This document shows positions 1-6,083 of a stretch of 11,687 bases of DNA, piece after piece. Each line of letters begins with the position of its first letter. Position 1 is the first letter of the stretch. The DNA is taken from NCBI GenBank assembly GCA_035715725.1, contig DASTKT010000200.1, positions 1-11,687 on the forward strand. The letters run 5' to 3'. Origin of the DNA: JADGGV01 sp035715725. GTDB taxonomy: Bacteria; Gemmatimonadota; Gemmatimonadetes; Longimicrobiales; RSA9. The notes beneath the pieces are model-generated. The model was not told the DNA's origin. It saw nothing but the letters and a program-made list of their open reading frames with translations, and did no database searches. Made by a program: the position numbers and the translations under genes.

Positions 1-6
1 CGCTCC

Positions 7-25
7 GGGCGGGGCGGGGGAGGGG
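7..25 (+). other. G-quadruplex-type motif
   Basis: Four G-runs (7-9, 11-14, 16-20, 22-25) are separated by single-base loops C, C and A. This satisfies the usual G3+ N1-7 definition with very short loops, normally the most stable arrangement. No role is shown, and in G-skewed DNA such a motif may arise by chance. Confidence 0.5.
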
Positions 26-255
26 CGGCGGGGGGCTAAGTCCTACCGATAGTTGCAGATAGTCGAAGCGCTGCACGGGGCACGCGAGTTGCCCGGGTGG
101 GTGGGCCCTTCATGGGTCCGGGCGGACCACTGAGGACGGAAATCACCGCGAAAAACGGAACGGCGATGGCAGCCGAGGCACCGCAGGGACGATCCCGCAC
201 GGCATGGGAGAGGTCCATCCGGGCGTGGGAGTGGCGACGCGCGGCGGGGGAGGGG

Positions 256-275
256 TGCATGCGCATGCGCATGCG
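256..275. repeat. Alternating purine-pyrimidine palindrome (GCATGC repeats)
   Basis: Positions 257-274 are a perfect 18-bp palindrome made of overlapping GCATGC units, and 256-275 alternates pyrimidine and purine without a break. It ends 42 bp before the chosen ATG of the HEAT gene. Such DNA can form Z-DNA or a small cruciform, or be a dyad operator. The sequence is seen directly; any function is inferred. Confidence 0.5.
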
Positions 276-317
276 GCGGGCGAACGCGACGAAGCGAGGT
301 GCGGAGTGGGGGCGTCG

Positions 318-1364
318 ATGACGGAGTGGAGCCTGAGCGACTGGCGGCTGGCGACGCTGGTGGCGCTGATCGCGCTGCTGTGGCTGGTCGCGGTGGGGTT
401 CTCGGTGTCGGCGCTGCTGCTGCGGCTGCGGAACATCAAGAAGGCGGAGTTCTGGCGGCGGCTGGAGGACAAGTGGGAGGCGGCGCTGCCGGGGGTGCTG
501 GCGGGGACGTCGCCGGTGGAGGGGATGGCGAAGCTCGTGGAGCCGGGGGAGGAGCTGTACTTCGTGGACTTCCTGTACCGGCACGGGCGGACGATGACGC
601 GGGGGCAGCGGGCGGTGCTGGCGAAGCTGGCGGAGCCGAACCTGCCGGTGATCGCGGCGCGGATGGCGAAGGGGGACTCGGAGCGGCGCGCGCGGGCGGT
701 GCAGACGGTGGCGGTGCTGGGGTTCGAGCGGCACTGGCAGGAGATCGTCGCGGCGCTGGACGACGAGTCGCCGCTGGTGGTGATGACGGCGGCGCGGTCG
801 CTGGCGCGGGAGGACGGGGCGCGGTTCGGCGGGGAGGTGATCTCGCGGCTGCACCGGTTCGACGACTGGAGCCCGAAGTTCCTGACGTCGATGCTGGTGT
901 CGATGGGTCCCGGGGGCGCGCCGGTGCTGCGGCAGAGCCTGGCGAACCCGGTGCTGCTGCCGCGGCTGCGGGCGGTGTGCGCGGAGGCGCTGGGGCAGAT
1001 GAGGGATCTGGGGTCGGCGGACACGGCGGCGCAGGTGGCGCGGTCGGAGGCGGACCCGGACGTGCTGGCGGCGTGCCTGCGGCTGCTGCGGCGGGTGGGC
1101 GGGCGGCACCATCTGCCGGTGATCCGGCAGTTGGGGATGTCGCCGGACGAGGGGGTGCGGGCGCAGGCGATCGGGGCGCTGGGTCGGCTGGGGGCGGCGG
1201 AGGACCTGGAGCGGCTGCGGGAGGCGCTGTCGGACACGTCGCCCTGGGTCGTGATCCAGGCGGCGCGGGGGCTGCGCGACCGGGGGGAGGCGGATTGGCT
1301 GTGGAAGCTGGCGGCGGGGACGGATCCGGGGAGCGAGGCGGCGTTGCAGGTTTTGGGGGAGTAG
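318..1364 (+). CDS. Membrane-anchored HEAT-repeat protein
   Basis: Predicted 348-aa protein with one N-terminal transmembrane helix (about residues 10-36, Leu/Val/Ala-rich) followed by a soluble region of helical pairs. From about residue 85, and clearly from 120 to 335, the sequence shows HEAT-like units: repeated A-x-x-x-L-x-x-L/LG patterns with Asp-x-Ser/Asp-Pro turns, such as DDESPLVVMTAARSLA near 148-163 and DTSPWVVIQAARGL near 306-319. HEAT solenoids are protein-binding scaffolds; no catalytic motif is visible. I chose ATG 318 because the hydrophobic helix starts just after it and the in-frame upstream extension (from 204) is low-complexity; GGAG at 303-306 is a possible but distant ribosome site. 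The gene lies 203 nt before a glycosyltransferase on the same strand, so it is probably an inner-membrane accessory to polysaccharide synthesis or export. Whether the solenoid faces cytoplasm or periplasm is not resolved. Confidence 0.82.
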   Translation: MTEWSLSDWRLATLVALIALLWLVAVGFSVSALLLRLRNIKKAEFWRRLEDKWEAALPGVLAGTSPVEGMAKLVEPGEELYFVDFLYRHGRTMTRGQRAVLAKLAEPNLPVIAARMAKGDSERRARAVQTVAVLGFERHWQEIVAALDDESPLVVMTAARSLAREDGARFGGEVISRLHRFDDWSPKFLTSMLVSMGPGGAPVLRQSLANPVLLPRLRAVCAEALGQMRDLGSADTAAQVARSEADPDVLAACLRLLRRVGGRHHLPVIRQLGMSPDEGVRAQAIGALGRLGAAEDLERLREALSDTSPWVVIQAARGLRDRGEADWLWKLAAGTDPGSEAALQVLGE

Positions 1365-1397
1365 CGAGGGCGGCGAGGGCGGCGAGGGCGGAGAGCG

Positions 1398-1550
1398 CTC
1401 TTGCTCTTGCTCGCGCTCCTGCTCTTGCCTGTCATCTCTCCACACTGAACCGCGCATCCTTCCGCCAGAGCCAGCCAGAGCTGCCGAGAATCCAGCGCCC
1501 GAGCGGTGAGACTCGAGGCGCAAGAGCAAGAGGGCGAGCAAGAGCAAGAG
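1398..1550. repeat. Inverted repeat with 31-bp arms in the HEAT-glycosyltransferase spacer
   Basis: The left arm 1398-1428 and right arm 1520-1550 are reverse complements at 29 of 31 positions, enclosing 91 nt. The arms are built from short GCTCTT / AAGAGC units, so they are also internally repetitive. It fills most of the 203-nt spacer, ending 17 nt before the glycosyltransferase start. In RNA it could form a long stem that affects processing or readthrough; as DNA it looks like a small non-autonomous repeat element. There is no T-tract, so it is not a standard terminator. Confidence 0.75.
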
Positions 1551-1559
1551 GCGGGGATC

Positions 1560-1564
1560 GGAGG
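1560..1564 (+). promoter_or_regulatory. Ribosome binding site of the glycosyltransferase
   Basis: GGAGG lies only 3 nt before ATG 1568. The spacing is short, but this ATG is immediately followed by the N-terminal membrane helix expected for the family, so it decides the start against the long in-frame upstream extension. The site lies just outside the right arm of the inverted repeat, so folding of that repeat could affect access to it. Confidence 0.5.
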
Positions 1565-1567
1565 CGA

Positions 1568-3040
1568 ATGACGGACATCCTGATGGTGGCGCTGATCGGG
1601 TTCAACCTGGTGGTGCTGGTCTACTTCGGGTTGCTGAACCTGTTCTACCTGGGGACGAGCTTCTTCTCGTTCCGGGCGCTGCGGAAGTACGCGCGGCGGC
1701 TGAACACGCTGGACGTGGACGAGCTGGTGACGTCGGCGGGGGCGCCGCCGGTGACGATCGTGATGCCGGCGTACAACGAGGAGGCGAACTGCGTCTCGTC
1801 GGTGCGGTCGCTGCTGGCGCTGCGGTACCCGGAGCACGAGGTGATCGTCGTCAACGACGGGTCGAAGGACGGCACGCTGGCGAAGCTGATGGAGACGTTC
1901 CAGCTCGCGCCGGCGGTGCGGGCGCCGACGTCGAACCTGCCGACGGCGCACATCCGGATGATCTACCGCAGCCGTCGCAACCCGACGGTGTGGGTGATCG
2001 ACAAGGAGAACGGGGGGAAGGCGGACGCGCTGAACGCGGGGATCAACTACTGCCACACGCCGCTGTTCTGCGCGATGGACGCGGACAGCATCCTCGAGCG
2101 CGAGGCGCTGATGCGGCTGGTGCGGCCGTTCCTGGAGGACGGGACGACGGTGGCGGCGGGCGGGATCGTGCGGATCGCGAACGGGTGCGAGATCGACGAG
2201 GGGTTCATCTCGAAGGTGCGGCTGCCGGGGTCGCTGCTGGCGCGGTTCCAGGTGCTGGAGTACCTGCGCGCGTTCCTGGCGGGGCGGATGGGATGGAGCG
2301 CGCTGGACGTGCTGCTGATCGTGTCGGGCGCGTTCGGGATCTTCCGCCGCTCGGCGGTGGTGGAGGCGGGCGGGTACGCGCGGGACACGGTGGGCGAGGA
2401 CATGGAGCTGATCGTCCGGCTGCACCGTCATTTCCGGGAGCGGAAGCAGCCGTACCGGATCTCGTTCATCCCGGACCCGATCGCGTGGACGGAGGCGCCG
2501 GAGACGATGAAGGTGCTGGCGCGGCAGCGCGACCGGTGGCAGCGGGGGCTGATCCAGAGCCTGTCGCGACACCGCAAGATGCTGCTGAACCCGCGGTTCG
2601 GGCGGATCGGGATGGTGGCGTTCCCGTACTTCTGGTTCCTGGAGGGCTTCGGTCCCGTCGTCGAGATCCTGGGCTACGTGGCGTTCGTCGCCGCGCTCGT
2701 GCTCGGATGGGCCTCGCCGCCGTTCATCATCGGCTTCCTGCTGCTGGCGTTCTTCTTCGGCGTGGCGCTGTCGGCCGCGTCGGTGGCGCTGGAGGAGCTG
2801 GTGTTCCGGCGGTACACGAAGATGGGCGATTTCGTGCGGCTGCTGCTACTGGCCGTGGCGGAGAACTTCGGCTACCGGCAGCTGCTGACGCTGTTCCGGT
2901 TCAAGGGCGTGTTCTCGGCGATGGGCGGACGGAACTCGTGGGGGCACATGGACCGGCGGGGGGCGCTGGTGGCGCCGGCGCGGCCGTTGGAGGCGGCGTC
3001 GGCGCGGGTGGAGGAGGAGAGGGTGGAGGTGGGGGTTTAA
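1568..3040 (+). CDS. Processive family 2 glycosyltransferase (polysaccharide synthase)
   Basis: Predicted 490-aa inner-membrane enzyme. It has an N-terminal hydrophobic helix (about 4-33), a cytoplasmic GT-A domain (about 60-335) and C-terminal membrane segments (about 347-410, perhaps also 424-440). The full motif set of processive GT2 synthases is present: PAYNE at 67-71, the nucleotide-binding VNDGS with Asp97, the metal-binding DAD at 171-173, the ED pair at 277-278 (catalytic base Asp278), and QRDRW (the QxxRW motif) at 320-324. This is the architecture of PgaC, hyaluronan and cellulose-type synthases, which add sugars from UDP-sugars and pass the chain through the membrane. The sugar cannot be read from sequence. 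No PilZ domain is present, so c-di-GMP control through a fused domain is not supported. Neighbours (HEAT protein, GH-like protein, TPR-barrel protein) fit a glycan synthesis and export locus. Length and motifs are normal; family assignment is firm, product unknown. Confidence 0.93.
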   Translation: MTDILMVALIGFNLVVLVYFGLLNLFYLGTSFFSFRALRKYARRLNTLDVDELVTSAGAPPVTIVMPAYNEEANCVSSVRSLLALRYPEHEVIVVNDGSKDGTLAKLMETFQLAPAVRAPTSNLPTAHIRMIYRSRRNPTVWVIDKENGGKADALNAGINYCHTPLFCAMDADSILEREALMRLVRPFLEDGTTVAAGGIVRIANGCEIDEGFISKVRLPGSLLARFQVLEYLRAFLAGRMGWSALDVLLIVSGAFGIFRRSAVVEAGGYARDTVGEDMELIVRLHRHFRERKQPYRISFIPDPIAWTEAPETMKVLARQRDRWQRGLIQSLSRHRKMLLNPRFGRIGMVAFPYFWFLEGFGPVVEILGYVAFVAALVLGWASPPFIIGFLLLAFFFGVALSAASVALEELVFRRYTKMGDFVRLLLLAVAENFGYRQLLTLFRFKGVFSAMGGRNSWGHMDRRGALVAPARPLEAASARVEEERVEVGV

Positions 3041-3045
3041 CGGAC

Positions 3046-3191
3046 AAGTGTCACACGGAGACACGGGGGCCACGGAGGCATGGCGGCAGCGCTCCGGCCA
3101 CCTGCGTACGCCGGAAATGACAGCAAAGAATGGTGCATTCGCCGGTGTCCCTCCTGTGCCCGCCGTGCCTCCGTGTCTCCGTGTGACACTT
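3046..3191. repeat. Inverted repeat with 21-bp perfect arms (ACACGGAG type)
   Basis: Positions 3046-3066 and 3171-3191 are exact reverse complements over 21 bp, and the similarity continues inward, less perfectly, for about 20 more bases (GG-CACGG blocks at 3067-3084 and 3153-3170). It begins 6 nt after the stop of the glycosyltransferase and occupies most of the spacer before the GH-like gene. The core carries the 22-nt motif also found at 137-158. Elements of this cacggagacacgg type are dispersed non-coding repeats in several GC-rich phyla (general recollection, not searched here). Small frames inside it are repeat translations, not genes. Confidence 0.75.
3112..3133 (+). repeat. 22-nt motif shared with 137-158
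   Basis: This stretch matches 137-158 at 17 of 22 positions (both start CGGAAAT and end in GG). Read in one frame, both give an I/M-T-A-K-N-G peptide. The second copy lies inside the inverted-repeat element, so the first may be a relic of a similar element upstream of the HEAT gene. Confidence 0.4.
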
Positions 3192-3278
3192 CTGGACGTG
3201 AGGACGGACTCGAGCTCCGCGCCTGCGGCGCTGAGATCGGGGCGGGTGGCGTGAGATGCCGAGGATGACGGAGACGGG

Positions 3279-6083
3279 ATGCGAAAGACGGTAATCGTAC
3301 TGGCGGTGTTTTTCCTCGTCCTCTTCGGCGTGGCGAGCCGGTACCGGCTGGGGTGCCCGAGCGTGGGGAACGGGGCGACGGCGCGGGGGTGGGCGGCGCT
3401 GCGGGCGGGGAAGCCGGAGGCGGCGCGGCGGGAGTTCGAGGCGGCGCGGCAGCGGTGCCCGGCGCACGTGGGGGCGCGGACGGGGCTGGGGTACGTGGCG
3501 CTGCGGGCGGGGCGGGAGCGGGAGGCGGCGGCACTGTTCGACGCGGTGCTGGCGACGGACGCGAACGCGGTGGACGCGCTGGTGGGGCGGGGGATGCTGG
3601 CGTGGCGGAGCGGGGACCTGCAGCGGGTGCACGACCTGTTCGAGCGGGTGCTGAAGGTGGACCCGAGCCGGCCGGAGGCGCGGGAGTACCTGGCGCAGTT
3701 GCCGGAGGGGTTCGGGCCGGCGCCGGCGCGGCCGCCGCTGGTCGTGCCGGACACGACGGTCTACTGGTCGCGGGCGGCGGGGAGCGGCTTCGAGGTGCGG
3801 ACGGCGCGGGGGTGGGCGCCGTTCTACGTGAAGGGGGTGAACCTCGGGCCGGCGCTGCCGGGGAAGCATCCGAGCGAGTTCCCGGACTCGGCGACGTACG
3901 CGGAGTGGCTGCGCGGGATCGGCGAGATGGGCGCGAACACGATCCGCGTGTACACGATCCATCCGCCGCGCTTCTACCAGGCGCTGGCGGCGTACAACGC
4001 GTCGCACGAGGAGGCGCCGCTCCGGCTGATCCACGGGGTGTGGGCGGAGGTGCCGCCGGGCGACGACTACGACGACGCGACGTGGAAGTCGGACTTCGAG
4101 CGCGAGATGCGGAACGTGGTGGACCTGCTGCACGGGCGGGCGGACATCGCGCCGCGGCTCGGGCACGCGGGCGGGCACTACACGGCGGACGTCTCGCGCT
4201 GGACGCTGGCGTACATCATCGGGCGGGAGTGGGAGCCGCACTCGGTGCAGGCGTACGAGGCGCTGCGTCCGGCGCCGCCGGCATGGACGGGGACGTACCT
4301 GCGGGTGGCGGGCGGGAACGCGATGGACGTGTGGCTCGCGCGGGAGTGCGACTACCTCGTCGCCTACGAGATGGGGCGGTACCGCGCGCAGCGGCCGAGC
4401 GCGTACACGAACTGGCCGACGCTGGACCCGCTGCACCACCCGACGGAGTCGACGGCGCAGGAGGAGGCGGCGCTGCGACGGAAGCGGGGCGAGGACGTGG
4501 GGGCGGGGAGCGCGGCGTTCGCGGACGACGCCGTCGCGCTGGACGCCTCGCTCGTCTCGCCGACGGCGGCGTATCCGGCCGGGTACTTCGCGTCCTACCA
4601 CATCTACCCGTACGCGCCGGACTTCATGGGGCTGGACCCGGTGTACGCGAAGGCGCGCTCGCCGTACGGGACGTCGAGCTACTTCGGCTACCTGCAGGAC
4701 TTGAAGCGGCACCACGCCGGGCTGCCGGTGCTGGTGTCGGAGTACGGCGTGCCGGCGAGCCTGGGGATCGCGCACGTGCAGCCGGGCGGGTGGCACCACG
4801 GCGGGCACACCGAGGCGGAGATGGCGGCGCTGGACGCGCGCATGACGCGGGAGATCGCGGCGGCCGGGATGGCGGGCGGGATCGTGTTCTCGTGGATCGA
4901 CGAGTGGTTCAAGAAGAACTGGCTGACGCGGCCCTTCGCGATCCCGCTGGAGCGCAACCGCTTGTGGCTGAACGTGATGGATCCGGAGCAGCGCTACGGC
5001 GTGGTGGCGATGGAGGCGGGGCCGGCGGGGGCGGAGCGGCCGCTCGCGGAACGGCTCGGGGAGTGGCGCTCGGTGCAGCCGCTCTATGTCGGGGAGGATG
5101 GGGCGACGCTGCGGGCGGAGGCGGACGAGGCGTACCTGCGGGTGTTCTTCGAGCGCGGGCGCGCGTTGCGGATGCCGTCGGAGTTGATGGTGGGGTTCGA
5201 TGTCTCGCGCGCGGATGCGGGGGCGGTGCGGTGGCCGGGACGCGTGGGAGCGGAATTGCCGGTGGGGGTGGAGATGGTGCTGCGGGTGGCGGGGGGGGAG
5301 GCGAGGGTGGTGGGGAATCCTGCGGCGGACCCGTTCTCGGTGCTGCGGATGGATGGGGGTGCGGTTGGCGGTGCGAATGCGGGTGCCGGTGCGGGTGCGA
5401 CTGCGCGGTCGACTGCGGGTTCGAATGCGAATGCGACTGCGAATGGGACTCTGAATGGGACTGCGAAGGGGACTGCGAATGCGGGCGGTGGACTCGCGCG
5501 GCTCAAGGTAGTGGGCGAGCCGGCGGGGTTTTTCCTGGGGAGGTGGAGTCAGCGGATGAACTTCCCCATGGTGGCGGGGCGGCGGGAGGATGGGGTTTAC
5601 GAGGGGCTGCGGGTGGTGACGAACCGGGTGCGGCTGGGGCGGGATGGAGTGGAGTACCCGGCGATGGGATACGACCGCGGGGTGCTGCGGCGGGGGGTGG
5701 CGCCGGACGGGGTGTGGGAGATGGACGAGGCGGACGGGGCGGTGGAGGTGCGGATCCCGTGGACGCTGCTGAACGTGACGGACCCGAGCTCGCGGCGGGT
5801 GCTGCGGGTGGGCGGCCCGGCGCCGAAGAGCCTGGACGAGGACGACGCGCTGGCGACGGAGGTGGTGGAGGGGATCCGGATCGTGGCGGCGACGCGGGGC
5901 GCGGACGGCGGGTGGAAGGCGTGGCCGCGGAGCGGGAAGGCGACGGACGTGGCGCTGTTCGGGTGGCCGACGTGGGAGCAGCCGCGCTGGCATGCGCGGC
6001 GGCGGCCGACGTACGAGGCGCTGCGCGCGGCGTTCGCGGGGGTGGGGGGCGCGGGGGGCGCGAGGACGGTGGCGGTCCAATGA
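3279..6083 (+). CDS. Exported TPR / glycoside-hydrolase-like / beta-domain fusion protein
   Basis: Predicted 934 aa. Residues 4-20 form a signal peptide or membrane anchor. Residues about 34-142 carry about three TPR units. Residues about 178-580 look like a clan GH-A type TIM barrel: GVNLGPALPG near 186-195, NTIRVYTIHPPRFY at 220-233, REWEP at 316-320 (candidate acid/base Glu319, or Glu317), YHIYPYAPDF at 440-449 and LVSEYG at 485-490 (candidate nucleophile Glu488). About 602-905 is beta-rich and may be a carbohydrate-binding sandwich; it is split by a Gly/Ala/Asn/Thr tract at about 693-738 encoded by simple-sequence DNA. ATG 3279 has GGAG 5 nt upstream (3270-3273) and is followed at once by the hydrophobic segment. 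The stop overlaps the next gene (ATGA). Likely role: periplasmic binding or cleavage of the polymer made by the upstream synthase, as the hydrolase domain of PgaB does. Family and substrate are not certain. Confidence 0.85.
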   Translation: MRKTVIVLAVFFLVLFGVASRYRLGCPSVGNGATARGWAALRAGKPEAARREFEAARQRCPAHVGARTGLGYVALRAGREREAAALFDAVLATDANAVDALVGRGMLAWRSGDLQRVHDLFERVLKVDPSRPEAREYLAQLPEGFGPAPARPPLVVPDTTVYWSRAAGSGFEVRTARGWAPFYVKGVNLGPALPGKHPSEFPDSATYAEWLRGIGEMGANTIRVYTIHPPRFYQALAAYNASHEEAPLRLIHGVWAEVPPGDDYDDATWKSDFEREMRNVVDLLHGRADIAPRLGHAGGHYTADVSRWTLAYIIGREWEPHSVQAYEALRPAPPAWTGTYLRVAGGNAMDVWLARECDYLVAYEMGRYRAQRPSAYTNWPTLDPLHHPTESTAQEEAALRRKRGEDVGAGSAAFADDAVALDASLVSPTAAYPAGYFASYHIYPYAPDFMGLDPVYAKARSPYGTSSYFGYLQDLKRHHAGLPVLVSEYGVPASLGIAHVQPGGWHHGGHTEAEMAALDARMTREIAAAGMAGGIVFSWIDEWFKKNWLTRPFAIPLERNRLWLNVMDPEQRYGVVAMEAGPAGAERPLAERLGEWRSVQPLYVGEDGATLRAEADEAYLRVFFERGRALRMPSELMVGFDVSRADAGAVRWPGRVGAELPVGVEMVLRVAGGEARVVGNPAADPFSVLRMDGGAVGGANAGAGAGATARSTAGSNANATANGTLNGTAKGTANAGGGLARLKVVGEPAGFFLGRWSQRMNFPMVAGRREDGVYEGLRVVTNRVRLGRDGVEYPAMGYDRGVLRRGVAPDGVWEMDEADGAVEVRIPWTLLNVTDPSSRRVLRVGGPAPKSLDEDDALATEVVEGIRIVAATRGADGGWKAWPRSGKATDVALFGWPTWEQPRWHARRRPTYEALRAAFAGVGGAGGARTVAVQ
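5361..5490 (+). repeat. In-frame minisatellite tract in the GH-like gene
   Basis: This block is built from six-base units of GCG/GGG plus AAT, ACT or GGT. Four consecutive 12-bp units can be read at 5433, 5445, 5457 and 5469, encoding ATAN, GTLN, GTAK and GTAN. AAT and ACT codons are rare elsewhere in these genes, so codon use breaks sharply here. It keeps the reading frame and encodes a flexible linker inside the C-terminal domain. Copy number may vary between strains. Confidence 0.7.

Larger units (their letters stand above)
1..317. other. Gene-free leader upstream of the HEAT-repeat gene
   Basis: I see no convincing coding region here. The stretch holds a G-rich block at 7-35, a small hairpin at 115-128 (GGTCC, loop GGGC, GGACC), a copy of a 22-nt motif at 137-158 that recurs at 3112-3133, and an alternating purine-pyrimidine palindrome at 256-275. 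An open frame continues upstream of 318 in phase with the HEAT gene, but its translation is low-complexity (runs of Gly, and His-Ala repeats) and looks non-coding. The promoter of the downstream genes presumably lies here, but I could not pick a reliable -35/-10 pair. Confidence 0.6.

Noticed and set aside
204..317. Upstream extension of the HEAT-repeat protein
   Set aside because: The added 38 residues are low-complexity and include the GCATGC palindrome; ATG 318 puts the membrane helix at the N-terminus.
299..1567. Upstream in-frame extension of the glycosyltransferase through the HEAT gene
   Set aside because: It would be the HEAT gene read in another frame, Gly/Ala-rich, whereas ATG 1568 has GGAGG and precedes the expected membrane helix.
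36..2572. Two long open frames on the - strand opposite the HEAT and glycosyltransferase genes
   Set aside because: Their translations are Arg/Pro/Gln/Ser-rich with no family features, while the + strand gives complete domain motifs. Long antisense frames are expected in DNA with so few A/T-rich stop codons.
3048..3268. Small + strand frames between glycosyltransferase and GH-like genes
   Set aside because: They lie in the inverted-repeat element and reflect repeat sequence only.
3344..3358. Possible lipoprotein site at Cys26 of the GH-like protein
   Set aside because: The residues before the Cys are Arg-Leu-Gly; a lipobox needs Leu (or similar) at -3 and a small residue at -2, so it does not fit.
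5411..5430. GGTTCGAAT resembling a tRNA T-arm
   Set aside because: No acceptor, D or anticodon arm can be built around it, and it lies within the coding minisatellite.
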